Shown: positions 1 to 10,400 of the stretch, one piece after another
How the letters are laid out: every line of letters begins with the position of its first letter
Numbering within the stretch: the stretch's first letter is position 1
NCBI GenBank assembly: GCA_028583415.1
Contig: CM053270.1
Location: 52,834,173-52,898,172 of the forward strand
Length of the DNA: 64,000 bases
Reading direction: 5' to 3'
DNA from: Protea cynaroides
Taxonomy: Eukaryota; Streptophyta; Magnoliopsida; Proteales; Proteaceae
Made by a program: the position numbers and the translations under genes
Notes under the pieces: model-generated
What the model was told of the DNA's origin: nothing
The model's input: the letters and a program-made list of their open reading frames with translations, nothing else
The model's database searches: none

Positions 1-319
1 ATTTTCATTAGTTGGACCTACATAAAGGGAAAGTAAATTACAACACAGTTGTTTGAATAACTTGGAAACAGTTCCTTCATCTGGAAAGTTGATACATGAT
101 CTGTTTAATCTGGACCATTGAAACCTAATTCTATCCTTTTAGAATCAAGCCGCTGTCACCATGTTCCAAGCCTCCATTAACTTGATCTATGTTTTATAAC
201 AACAGTCACCATATGCACTTCTTGCGATAAGTTTTCAGAGAAAATGAAGATGGGTTAAAAGCAGTGGAAACAGAGAAAGAACGTCAAAACCTGAGAATGA
301 ATTCAAAATCAAATGTGAG

Positions 320-373
<54 letters not shown>

Positions 374-662
374 ATTGATCGATCGATTGACATTAGAAGG
401 CAATAAAATAACATGGTTCTTTTTGAACAATCAATCAAAGAAAAAAAAAAGAGTGTTGTCTTTGTTATTAGTTAAACTACAAAGTGAAAATGGAACTTGC
501 TAGTTTAAGTTTTTGATTTTGGTCTCCACTCATGGTGGTTTTATGTGTTGATACTTTCTCATAGCTTATAAAATCGGAACCAAGAAACCCAAGAAAAAGG
601 GAGGGATGGAGCTTGATGTGGCACCGAGAGAAGGAGCTTGATGTGCTCACACTTGTAGCTAC
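1..662. other. Intergenic, no gene seen
   Basis: No coding signal, splice structure or transposon domain is recognisable. The only clear structure is the CT/GA microsatellite at 323-368. The short open frames crossing it are made of repeated Ser-Leu or Arg-Glu dipeptides and are not genes. Confidence 0.6.
323..368. repeat. (TC)n microsatellite
   Basis: About 23 uninterrupted TC dinucleotides. Confidence 0.95.
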
Positions 663-1573
663 CATTGGAAAATCACCTATTCTCAAGGTTAATGCAGAAT
701 CAAATTGTATATACCTTCAGTGTAAGGATCTATTCTGACCATCTCAGTCCAACCGAAGTGTGTTGTCCNNNNNNNNNNNNNNNNNNNNNNNNNNNNNNNN
801 NNNNNNNNNNNNNNNNNNNNNNNNNNNNNNNNNNNNNNNNNNNNNNNNNNNNNNNNNNNNNNNNNNNNNNNNNNNNNNNNNNNNNNNNNNNNNNNNNNNN
901 NNNNNNNNNNNNNNNNNNNNNNNNNNNNNNNNNNNNNNNNNNNNNNNNNNNNNNNNNNNNNNNNNNNNNNNNNNNNNNNNNNNNNNNNNNNNNNNNNNNN
1001 NNNNNNNNNNNNNNNNNNNNNNNNNNNNNNNNNNNNNNNNNNNNNNNNNNNNNNNNNNNNNNNNNNNNNNNNNNNNNNNNNNNNNNNNNNNNNNNNNNNN
1101 NNNNNNNNNNNNNNNNNNNNNNNNNNNNNNNNNNNNNNNNNNNNNNNNNNNNNNNNNNNNNNNNNNNNNNNNNNNNNNNNNNNNNNNNNNNNNNNNNNNN
1201 NNNNNNNNNNNNNNNNNNNNNNNNNNNNNNNNNNNNNNNNNNNNNNNNNNNNNNNNNNNNNNNNNNNNCTCTAATGTGTGAAACTCCTCTCTTTGCACCA
1301 CCTTGAACCATCAAGAACTAATAATAGAATTTTCGTGCAAACACTTTGCTCCTCACACTTGAGTTCAATGGAAACTCAAAATTTTACATAAGTCTTGTAC
1401 AAGACCCCATCCCCTTATATTCATAGATTAATACCACCTCTTCCCATAAAGGATGAATGGTTAATCTGGGTGCCACATGTTCCTAAAATCCTATACTAAT
1501 AACTTTCCTTAAGGGTGGGTTACAAAATATTAATGGAGTGATGTGGCATGTAGGTGACCCCGGCCACTTACAA
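663..1573 (-). repeat. Left (3') LTR of element 663-2882, split by N gap
   Basis: It aligns with 2465-2882: both run through GGAAAA, a shared GCAGAATCAA stretch, GTGTGTTGTCC, CAAACACTTTG and GGCATGTAGG in the same order. Without the 500 N it is about 411 bp, against 418 bp for its partner. Its first bases are CA where the partner has TG, probably by mutation. Confidence 0.8.
769..1268. other. Assembly gap of 500 N
   Basis: Exactly 500 undetermined bases, a typical placeholder length. It lies inside an LTR whose intact partner is in the window. Confidence 0.99.
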
Positions 1574-1734
1574 TCTCCCAGTTGACCCATATTGTCATAT
1601 GGCAAGCCACTTAGAGTTATTAACATGATGTATAACCATGCATTAATTTTCAAAATCTTTCTACTGAACTTGTACTTTATGTTCATAATAAAATCCTAAT
1701 CCTTACTTTAAAACAATTTTGTTATATGTACATC

Positions 1735-1945
1735 CAGTGACATTTAGTCTGTAAATGTCACTAAAAACAGTTCTTAGGACTATTAGTGATGTTCTGAATA
1801 CACTGTATTAAAAGTGCAGTGCCATTGGAAAAAACTGTTATACAAATATAAAGTGGCGTTAGTATATAAAAGTCACTAAAAATGATTTCTTAGGACTTTT
1901 AACAACATTCTAAATGCATTATCATTAAAAGTACAGTCATATTGA
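1735..1945. repeat. Imperfect internal direct repeat, about 110 bp
   Basis: Two related segments share a TTCTTAGGACT core (about 1770 and 1888) followed by a similar run ending in AAAAGT(G/A)CAGT. They lie within the internal part of the LTR element. I see no function in them. Confidence 0.5.
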
Positions 1946-2464
1946 CCAGTGAAATTCGTTTTGTAACTATATATGTTATGTATAAGAATAACAGTACAAA
2001 TATATTAAACATCACCACAACTGTAAAGCGGTTTAAACTGGTTTTGGGTCAGATCATATCAAACCGAATCAGATTGATCCAAATAAAAAAACCAAAGGTT
2101 GGACAAGACAAACATTCTAGAAAATGAACGGGCCAAAAACCTAGGTCAAAAGATTGGATCTGTGCACACCCTGTTTGGTAGAACTGGTTGAGTTGGATTC
2201 AACCAGTCTGGCTATCAATTGACCCAACCAGGCACTTGGATCAGTTCTTCGGGTTAACTGATAGTTGGCTCGAATTAGTACCGGGTCGGGTCACCGAGTT
2301 GATTCAGTCAGACCCGAGCTAGGTTATCGAATCGGTTCAATTTCCTACACTGGACATGATTGAAAACCACTTATAATATTGGATTTAGATTTTTTTTTTC
2401 CTTTGATGCTCCATAGCATCCATTCATGGTGGATGGATGGCAAGAACACCGCTCTGATACCAAA

Positions 2465-2882
2465 TGTTGGAAAACCCACCTATTTTGAAAGCTAATGCAG
2501 AATCAAGCTGTACATACCTCTAGTGTAAGGATCCGTTCCTGCCATCTCTGTCTAATCGAAGTGTGTTGTCCTCTAGTGTGTTAAGCATTGGTTTTCGCAC
2601 CTCCTAACACCGCTTTGAACTGTCAAGAACCGATAATAGGGATTCTGTGCAAACACTTTGTTCCTTAGACTTGAATTCAATGGAAACTCAGAATTTTGTG
2701 TAAGTCTTGCACATGACCCCATCCCTTTATGTTTATAAATCCATACTGTCTCCTCCCCTAACAGATGAAGGGCTAATCTGGGTGCAACGTGTCCCAAAGA
2801 TCATATGCTATTAACTCTCATTAAGGGGAGTTACAAAATATGAATGGGGTGAGGAGGCATGTAGGCCACTCTACTCACAACA
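2465..2882 (-). repeat. Right (5') LTR of element 663-2882
   Basis: 418 bp, TG...CA termini, bordered on its left by the primer-binding-site complement. Confidence 0.8.
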
Positions 2883-2967
2883 ACGATTTTCTATTATATA
2901 ACAATACAGAACATATAAATTCTCTCCAGACTTTGCATGGAGATTTTGAGTATATTTAAATAATTTG

Positions 2968-2989
2968 TGTATATGTGTGTGTGTATGTG

Positions 2990-3037
<48 letters not shown>
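2968..3037. repeat. (GT)n microsatellite
   Basis: GT dinucleotide array, slightly interrupted (TATGTGTGTGTG, GTGCGTG) on its left side and perfect from about 2997. Confidence 0.9.
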
Positions 3038-3040
<3 letters not shown>

Positions 3041-3243
3041 TGACACATTACAATGTAAATGCATGGAGTGATTTAAAAAGATAAATCTATGGAATGGTTT
3101 AATGAAATAAATTTATTGAATGATTTAAGAAAGTAAATCACAAGAGTTTGAAATTTAAAATTCAAATTTCAAACAAATGTGGGAAGTACTTCCTGCGGGA
3201 TTATCCTTATCGTGTTCCGACTTTGGTATCCTTATCATGTTCC

Positions 3244-3248
<5 letters not shown>

Positions 3249-3278
<30 letters not shown>
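3249..3278. repeat. (GA)n microsatellite
   Basis: About 15 perfect GA dinucleotides. Confidence 0.9.
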
Positions 3279-3281
<3 letters not shown>

Positions 3282-4284
3282 AAGGACATGCATCTAAGTG
3301 AATGGAAAATTGTATGTGATTCTCTTAGGGTTTTAGTTTAGCTCTGTGTAGTTGGTGTGGGTATTGCCCTGGGTGGGTTTCCTTGTTGTTGTCTCTCTCA
3401 AGTTGTGTCGGCAGCCTTGTGTTAAGGCTTGTGTGTTGTGTTTTCTTTCTCTCAATCACTAAAATATCTATCTACCTAAAAAAAAAAAAAGAAATTGAAT
3501 AGAAACTTCGCTTACACGTTTTGTAATGTGGGTGACTTGAAAAAGAGAAAAAATTGTTTAAAATATCTTATGGATTTACTTATCATTTTTACTTTCATCT
3601 TAGATATATGTCATCTTGCATGAATGTATAAGAATATAGGATTGATGTTAAATCTATGACCTTGATATAATACCAATGTTAGCTATATTTAATTTCTATT
3701 TTAATGCCTTTACAAGTGGAACTGTGAGAAAATTTCATAGGTTCATGTGAATTATCTATAATAGATCCCAGTTGACAATCAAACAGGACTTTTCAACCGA
3801 TTACAGACTCAGTATAACTAACCATGAGAACAATAAAGAGTGACCCAAAGTTTGACTTCAACTCCTCAGGCTTACCTTTACCTGTTGATCACGGTATCTA
3901 TTATATATATAAAATAAAATAAAAAATTCTTTTACAACAGAAAAATAAAAAATCCAACCCCCCACATAATATAAATTTTCATTTTTTATTAAATAAATTC
4001 TGTTTTTATCTTCAGGTGATAATCTTCATTTGAGGGCCCCCTCACACTACGCTTCTATAAATTTCAATTTTCAAATAATCATTTTCCACCAAATCATTTT
4101 GTTATTTGCAATTGAAGTTTGGTTCAGTATTTGAATGGTCATGATTGTCAATATACAGTTGTACAAATCAAGCAGTATCAACATCTTTTCAACCCTTGAT
4201 CAACACTTGGAAGTAATCATCTGAGCATCTATGTACGTTTGTATGTATTTGGTACCAGGCTGCCTCCCTTGTTTTCAAAGTAAT

Positions 4285-4290
4285 TATAAA
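4285..4290 (+). promoter_or_regulatory. Probable TATA box of the P-loop gene
   Basis: TATAAA lies about 155 bp upstream of the start codon. A transcription start near 4315-4325 would give a purine-rich leader of about 120 nt. Position and sequence fit a plant core promoter, but nothing here proves the start site. Confidence 0.5.
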
Positions 4291-4332
4291 TGCAAGTCTT
4301 TCTGGTTCTGCTTCTGGTTTTCTTGAAGAACT

Positions 4333-4437
4333 AAAGAGCGAGAGAGGAGTAGGAGAGATTCAAGATTGAAGAAGCGAAGAAAACTTTTGAAGAGCGAGAG
4401 AGGAGGAGAGAGTGTAGATTGAAGAAGCAAAGAAAAC
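4333..4437 (+). repeat. Tandem duplication in the 5' leader of the P-loop gene
   Basis: Two copies of a GA-rich block lie in tandem. Each has AGAGCGAGAGAGGAG followed by AGATTGAAGAAGC and AAGAAAACT. The second copy ends four bases before the start codon. Duplicated GA-rich leaders can affect translation or GAGA-factor binding, but that is inference. Confidence 0.75.
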
Positions 4438-4441
4438 TAGC

Positions 4442-7400
4442 ATGGGCGGTGATAGAGATCACTCCACTGCTGTCTCTGTTGAATCTAGTTCTACAGGTAT
4501 CCTACTATGCTCTCTATCTTCTTCTTCCTCTTTATATGCGTGTATGTAAGACTATCAGTGTTTCTGACCTTTTTTTTTTCGTTGTTGTGCAACATCATTG
4601 TCTAAATTTGAGAATAAAGAAAGAACCATTTTGTAATTGCAGGAAAAATTACAGATAACTTGTCAAAGGAGCAAAATCTCGATGATCTATTAACACTGAA
4701 TGAAGGGAATATGATGGACTATGATAATCTTGATGATATGGGTGGTTCACCTTGCTCGATTTCTTTCGATGTTTCTATCCTTCAGAGGAGGCGAGGCAGG
4801 GTTTATAAAGATGTCATGAGTAGTTACTTTAGTTTGGAACGGCGAAAGGGAACCCTGACAGAAGCAAAGAGTAAAATCGTGAGGTATTTCTTGGATGCAT
4901 ATGTTCGTTCTTGGGCTGTTTTCTTGCGCCTCTGTTTTTCTTACTGTTAGATATACTTCAGGTACCTGATGATTTTTTATTGTTTTATGCATGAATGGTT
5001 ATTCTGATCATTATGTTTCAATATTGAAGCTTTCTGTTTGTCTCTGTTTTTTTTTTCAATGGCCCTTCCACTAGTATGAACAGAAATAGATCACCAACCA
5101 ATTATAGTTAATGTTTGGCCTACGAGAGAGATACCTTATTTTCTTGTTCTTAGTGTTGGCGCTAGGTTCTTACTTGGATTGACTGCGGCTGATCAACTTG
5201 AGCATTTAATTTATTTTCTTTCTTAGCTAAAACATTTTCCTTTCAAGACATCTTACCCAAAAAGAAAAATTTCTTTCCCAGAGATGCATGAATTTTTACC
5301 GAAATTGGATAAATATACTAAAGAACAACGACAGTCTTTTTAGCTAGTTATCAACACGTTTGCCGACCTAACACCTGTTCATCTTTCTTGGATTACACAA
5401 AGCAAAAAACCATATTTCTTTAATCTGCATCTGTTTGTCTGGAAACTTATCACACTTTTTTCATGTAGAAATTTTAATCCCTATAGGCTTTACCACATCG
5501 TGAAAAGTGTGCCTCTTTTCAGCCTTTTGATTAAAATTGCAGAAATACTTAAGGGCTAAGCTATGCAGGTGGGCCAGAGGGAAGGTCATTGTACATATTC
5601 GTTATTAATGTAGGACTGTAAGTGTTATAATTCAGGACTTAAAAAAGGCTAATAGATTGGACTGTTCAACTGGTCCACCTGGACCTTTTTGTCAGGTTGG
5701 GAATGCATTCTCAATCCTTGTTTGGGCTTGGCCTCGAAAATGCAACTCATCATTTGCACTTTGGGCAAAACAGCCTATCTCCATTTTCAGATGGCTTACT
5801 TATAGTTGTTATTCCAATTAAAAAAATTATCATAGTTTTGGTTGGCATCATGTTGGAATTATGCTCTTGTGGAGCTGAGTTTATAGTTTAATCTTACAGC
5901 TACACCCCTGGAACATGGATTGAGGTGGTAGGTGGTCTGAGGAGGAGTGATTATAAATTACCAAAGGTGACAACACTCCTTTTGATCGGTCCAAGAGGAT
6001 CTGGGAAAAGTAGTCTCGTGAATCGAATTTCTAGTGTCTTTGAAGATGATAAGTTTGCAGTGAGAGCCCAAGTATCATGTGAGTTGCATCCACTTTTTTT
6101 AGAAGTTGCGTTCACTTTTTTTTAACAGTTCCAGCCACTTAAATTGTAATATGAACTGTTTTAAATTTTCTTCCCTTTTCTTTTTGTTCTTTTGATTTCT
6201 TTAATTAAGAGAATGCAGTCAGATTTTCTCCTTCACTTATAATTAGAGGAATGTGTTGCTGAAAATTATATTTTCTTTCTTTCTATTGGCTACATCTTCC
6301 CTCATTTTTTTTTCTATTTCTCCATGTGCAGATAATTCATCTGTTAACAAAGGGACCTACTTTCTCCATGAATACATGATTCCAAGAGGCTCAACTTCCT
6401 TTTGTCTATATGATACACGCAGTTTGTCAGACAATTCATCTGAGAACTCTGAGATGCTCAAGAGTTGGATTACTAAAGGTGTTCGTCATGGAGAACTAGT
6501 TGTCAGGTTTGATTGTAAAATTCATGCTAAATTGTGCTCCAAAATTTTGGTCATTCTTGAATTCTTCCACTTATGGGCTTTGTAAAACAGGGATTCAGAC
6601 AGTACCAGCGTCAGAAGGGCCATGAAATGCAAAGCACGCGAGATTGGCCACTGGTCCAGGGAGGCGAGGATGGTTAATGTTGTCATATTTGTTGTCAATG
6701 GAGTTTCAGTCCTCCAATATTTGGAGGACAGTAATGATAATTTGAGCTATGCTGACATGCTTGCTGAGACTTTCAGTTGCCCATACTTATCTCTCAAAGG
6801 TTTTAAGTTTTGCACATTTATGAATTTCTGAATTCATGATAACTTCATGTGAAGTATGACTTATTTTTCATGTTTAGTGCGGAATATCATTCTTATTGTT
6901 GACACCATCTACCTATTTCATGTTGATCGTCAATATTCTGGACATCCTTTTGGTTTTACAATTGTTGCATTTGTAGTCAAGGAGAGTTGTTGTAAAATTG
7001 TTTTTTATGAGGATCTTCTTCTAGCCCAAATCATTAAATGATTCTATGTTCAAACTTTCTTTGGTGTGCTCTGTCCTCCAGGTCTCCTTGCATCCCCCTC
7101 CATATCGTTGACCTTATTCCAAGGTTAACTTTCTTTAATGAAAATACATTCTATTTGTCGAAAAATAAATTTATATGATTCTATGTCCAGTCTGTTGACA
7201 CAAGGTTAAGTATTTCTCTTATCCAAGTTGTATTGCTTTTCAAGGTAACTGTAGCTTTATCTAGTTTGTCTCTTATCCAATTTGTATTGCTTTTCAAGGA
7301 ATTGATGGCTTTTTTTAATATTAATGATGATGTACAATTGACCCAAAGTGTAGCTGTACGCATATATTCATGGCATTTGCAAAAAAAAAGAAATTTTCAA

Positions 7401-10400
7401 GATAATAATTTTATATGAATGAGTTGAAACCTTTCCCCTACGTCTCTGGTGCTATCCCTTCAGAAGGTTTCAGATTGATTTTCAGTTAACATGTCATATC
7501 TAATCATTCTGGAGAATGATATTTTCATGCCCTTTATAATGCATTAGTTCCTTGGTCCAAATGCACCAAGAAACAGCAAAAGGTCTTAGACTGTTAGCTG
7601 TCACAATATTGTCTTTTTCTTTATAAAGGGTACAATGATAAAGATCTCCCTAATTGAGCTAGTGGGCCCAAATTGTATTGCTATTGCTGACTCCCTGGAT
7701 TCAAATCTATGATTGTATTCTCTGCTGAGTGAGTCCGAAGCTATGTTATTTAATGCATATCCCTAAAAATAATTAAGACACAAGCCTATCACCTTTGTTG
7801 TATTGTTACTCTGCTGCATGAATGCCATTATCTGGCATAAACTTGACCATAATAGAAAAAAAAGAGGGGGGGGACCTGTTCTCATCGTCTTTTCCTTTAT
7901 TGTCATGTAGAATTGTAAAGTTTCAATTTTAGCCATAGCATTAGTTACATTTCCTTACTTCTGGAAGCTTCAATTCTAACAATTTCCATAAGGGGCAGCA
8001 GTTTTGAAGATGATGCTTGCTCAAAGTCAAAACTGCTGTTGCTTGCGGAAAATGGCTTGCCATATGCTTGAATATCCTGTACCTTACTGAGAACTGTTAC
8101 TTTGATGTTCGCCACTACAGTGGTGGTAGTTTCTCTGTTTAGAAAGATGGTGTGTTCCTGTTCTTAGAAAATCCATTCGCTTGAACAAAATCCTTGAAGT
8201 CTGCATTGGGCCTCAAATTCTCATCATTCACATTATAGAAGAAGGTTAAGTAATTTTTTTTTTGTTTTGAGGACTGAACGTTCTCTTTCTAGAATTGATG
8301 ACAATATATGGCTGGTTTGTCATTTTTATCCAAGTTTTTCCTCAAAGCAAAGGGTTTCTTTTTTATGTAGAGGACCTGAGTTTATGGCTTTATGCCAAAA
8401 AGTATGTTTTCATCTTTAATTTCATTTTGTTTAGATGTGTAAAGGTGCTTTTGATCCAGGACTAGTCCCATTGTCCACCAAATCTGCTTGGGAACTGAAA
8501 AATTTGCCAACCAGTGTGCTAAATGCCTAGACAAGGCCAGAGGATGGAGCTGCTTGCTGATTTAGCTAAAAATGCCTGGAAAAGGCTAGGGATGAACTTA
8601 CTGGTTGTCTGGGTGCCAAGGAGATTGCCCAACAACTTAGGCAACTAGATTATCAAGAAGTCTTTTGACTCAAATTAGTGTTAGTTAAAGTTTGTAATTG
8701 CAACCAACAAAATTTTGTGATTTGGAAAGGTACAATATATTGTCAAATACAGCAGTTTGTCCCCTGTAAATCAAATTCAATGTTGGAAATCATGGACAAA
8801 CCTAAGTGTTTACGATGAAACTTTAGGTAATACTAATATAAGCATGAAAACAGGGATGCTTAGATGCATTAGAGAGCCTTTATGAATCAAAATCTAGTTT
8901 ACAGTCTGTCATGCTGGTTGTCAATAATACTAAATACCAAAAATTCCAAAAGAATATAATATATATAATGATTAAGGTTTCTATATTTTGCTTTTTCATT
9001 AGAGCATGATAAATTGTTGTTTGTTCCCCCCCTCCCCACACCCCCCCCTCTCTTGCCATCTTCTATTTATCTGGACTGGACTTTGATAGTATACAATTAA
9101 CTCCTGTTTTCGGGTTATCACTTTATATTTTGGCTATTCTTCTCTGCAGATGATAAGCCTGTTGTCGTTTTTACACATGGTGATCTACTTACACGTTCTG
9201 AACGTGCTCGTGTCTGCATCCATCTGGGAGAGCTGCTGGGCATTCCACCAGATAAACAAATTTTTGATATTCCAGGTGATGCCCCGGAAAATATTAAATC
9301 CTTTCAGCTTCTGAAAAACTGGATTTGATATGGACTAACGAAAAACATTAAATACTGCCTCTTATGTGGAATGCAGAAAAATTTGATGCAGCTACTGAGT
9401 TGACAATACTAGACATGCTTCAATATTCCCTTCAGCATGCTGATAGGAATCTTCCTTGTAGGACAAGGACTCTGGAGAAGGTTAGGTCTTTTCTCTGGCA
9501 CCAAGCTTTGCAACTTTTTTACAGAATTCGAGGATTTGATGTCCTTATAGAGCAACTCTGCCTCTTCTAATCAATCCTCCAGCTAACTGGAAATAATGAG
9601 CCATTTCCTTTTCCTTATTTTTAATCTACAGGATAGAACCCATTTCAGGAGCGTGTCTGCTTTTACATTTTCTACATATTTTGATGCCGGTGCAATTGAT
9701 TGGCTGGACCAATTCGACCCATCCTTGAAAGCCAATTTGCGAAGAATCAGGACCAAACCATCTAGGTTTTGGTCTAACAAGACTACAAGAGTAGTTAGGG
9801 TTTAACAAGCTGTTTGATGTTAGTTACAGAATTAAACCCATAGAGCTGATTAAACCTCTAATTACCCCTGTTGGACCAAAACCCAGATGGATTGGTCCTA
9901 GTTCTTCACAACCTGGATTTCTAGGTTGGGCCGAACCAGTCCATCCTGTCAATTGCGCCAGCATCAAGTCTCTTGCTATTAAAATAAATTAACTAGACGA
10001 CGTCAAGGTAGGTCACAAACCCAAGACTCCCTTGTAATGATCTCGTCGCTGAGGCAGTATGTATTTTGGGTCAGACGGTCGCTCCGCAACTCTATGAGTG
10101 GGAAGAATAGACTGGCTAATAGCTGGAGGAGAGAACTATCTCTTTGAGGCATATCTCTTATAGTGTGAGACAACATCAGAGACATTTGCCCTCTTTATTT
10201 TACCTTGATGGTGTTCTGTGCACCATCATAGAGGATATCAGCCTATTGTTGCCATGGTCATCCTAAAAGAATGTCATAATTTTCTAAAGAGCTGACTAAG
10301 CAAGGAAGGCAATAGTGAAGTGGCCCAAACTATAGATAGACTCAGTATAACTGCTTCTGTCTCCTCTCTAGCATCTGGCCCAAAACCTTGTACATGAACT

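Larger units (their letters stand above)
663..2882 (-). mobile_element. Non-autonomous LTR retroelement (TRIM/LARD-like)
   Basis: Two similar direct repeats flank about 890 bp of non-coding DNA. The right copy (2465-2882) starts TGTTGG and ends in CA. The left copy (663-1573) is related along its whole length but holds the N gap. Immediately left of the right LTR, at 2451-2462, is GCTCTGATACCA, the complement of the usual plant initiator tRNA-Met primer-binding site, so the element reads on the - strand. Next to the left LTR the - strand is purine-rich (AACTGGGAGA, 1574-1583), a plausible polypurine tract. No gag or pol domain is visible, so it would depend on another element for movement. 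I found no clean target-site duplication. Confidence 0.8.
2883..4284. other. Intergenic, AT-rich, with microsatellites
   Basis: It contains a (GT)n tract at about 2968-3037 and a (GA)n tract at about 3249-3278. No coding signal was found. Its right end is the probable core promoter of the P-loop gene. Confidence 0.6.

Noticed and set aside
665..1314. Open frames across the N gap on both strands
   Set aside because: They consist almost wholly of undetermined residues; the flanks are LTR sequence.
2451..2462. tRNA gene fragment at GCTCTGATACCA motifs (also 12041, 55361)
   Set aside because: Each lies exactly beside an LTR edge and matches only the tRNA 3' end, so they are primer-binding sites.
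9690..9960. Fourth copy of the GC-rich inverted-repeat element in intron 7
   Set aside because: Similar GGACCAA words occur, but no TAAGGGTGTCAA-type termini could be found.
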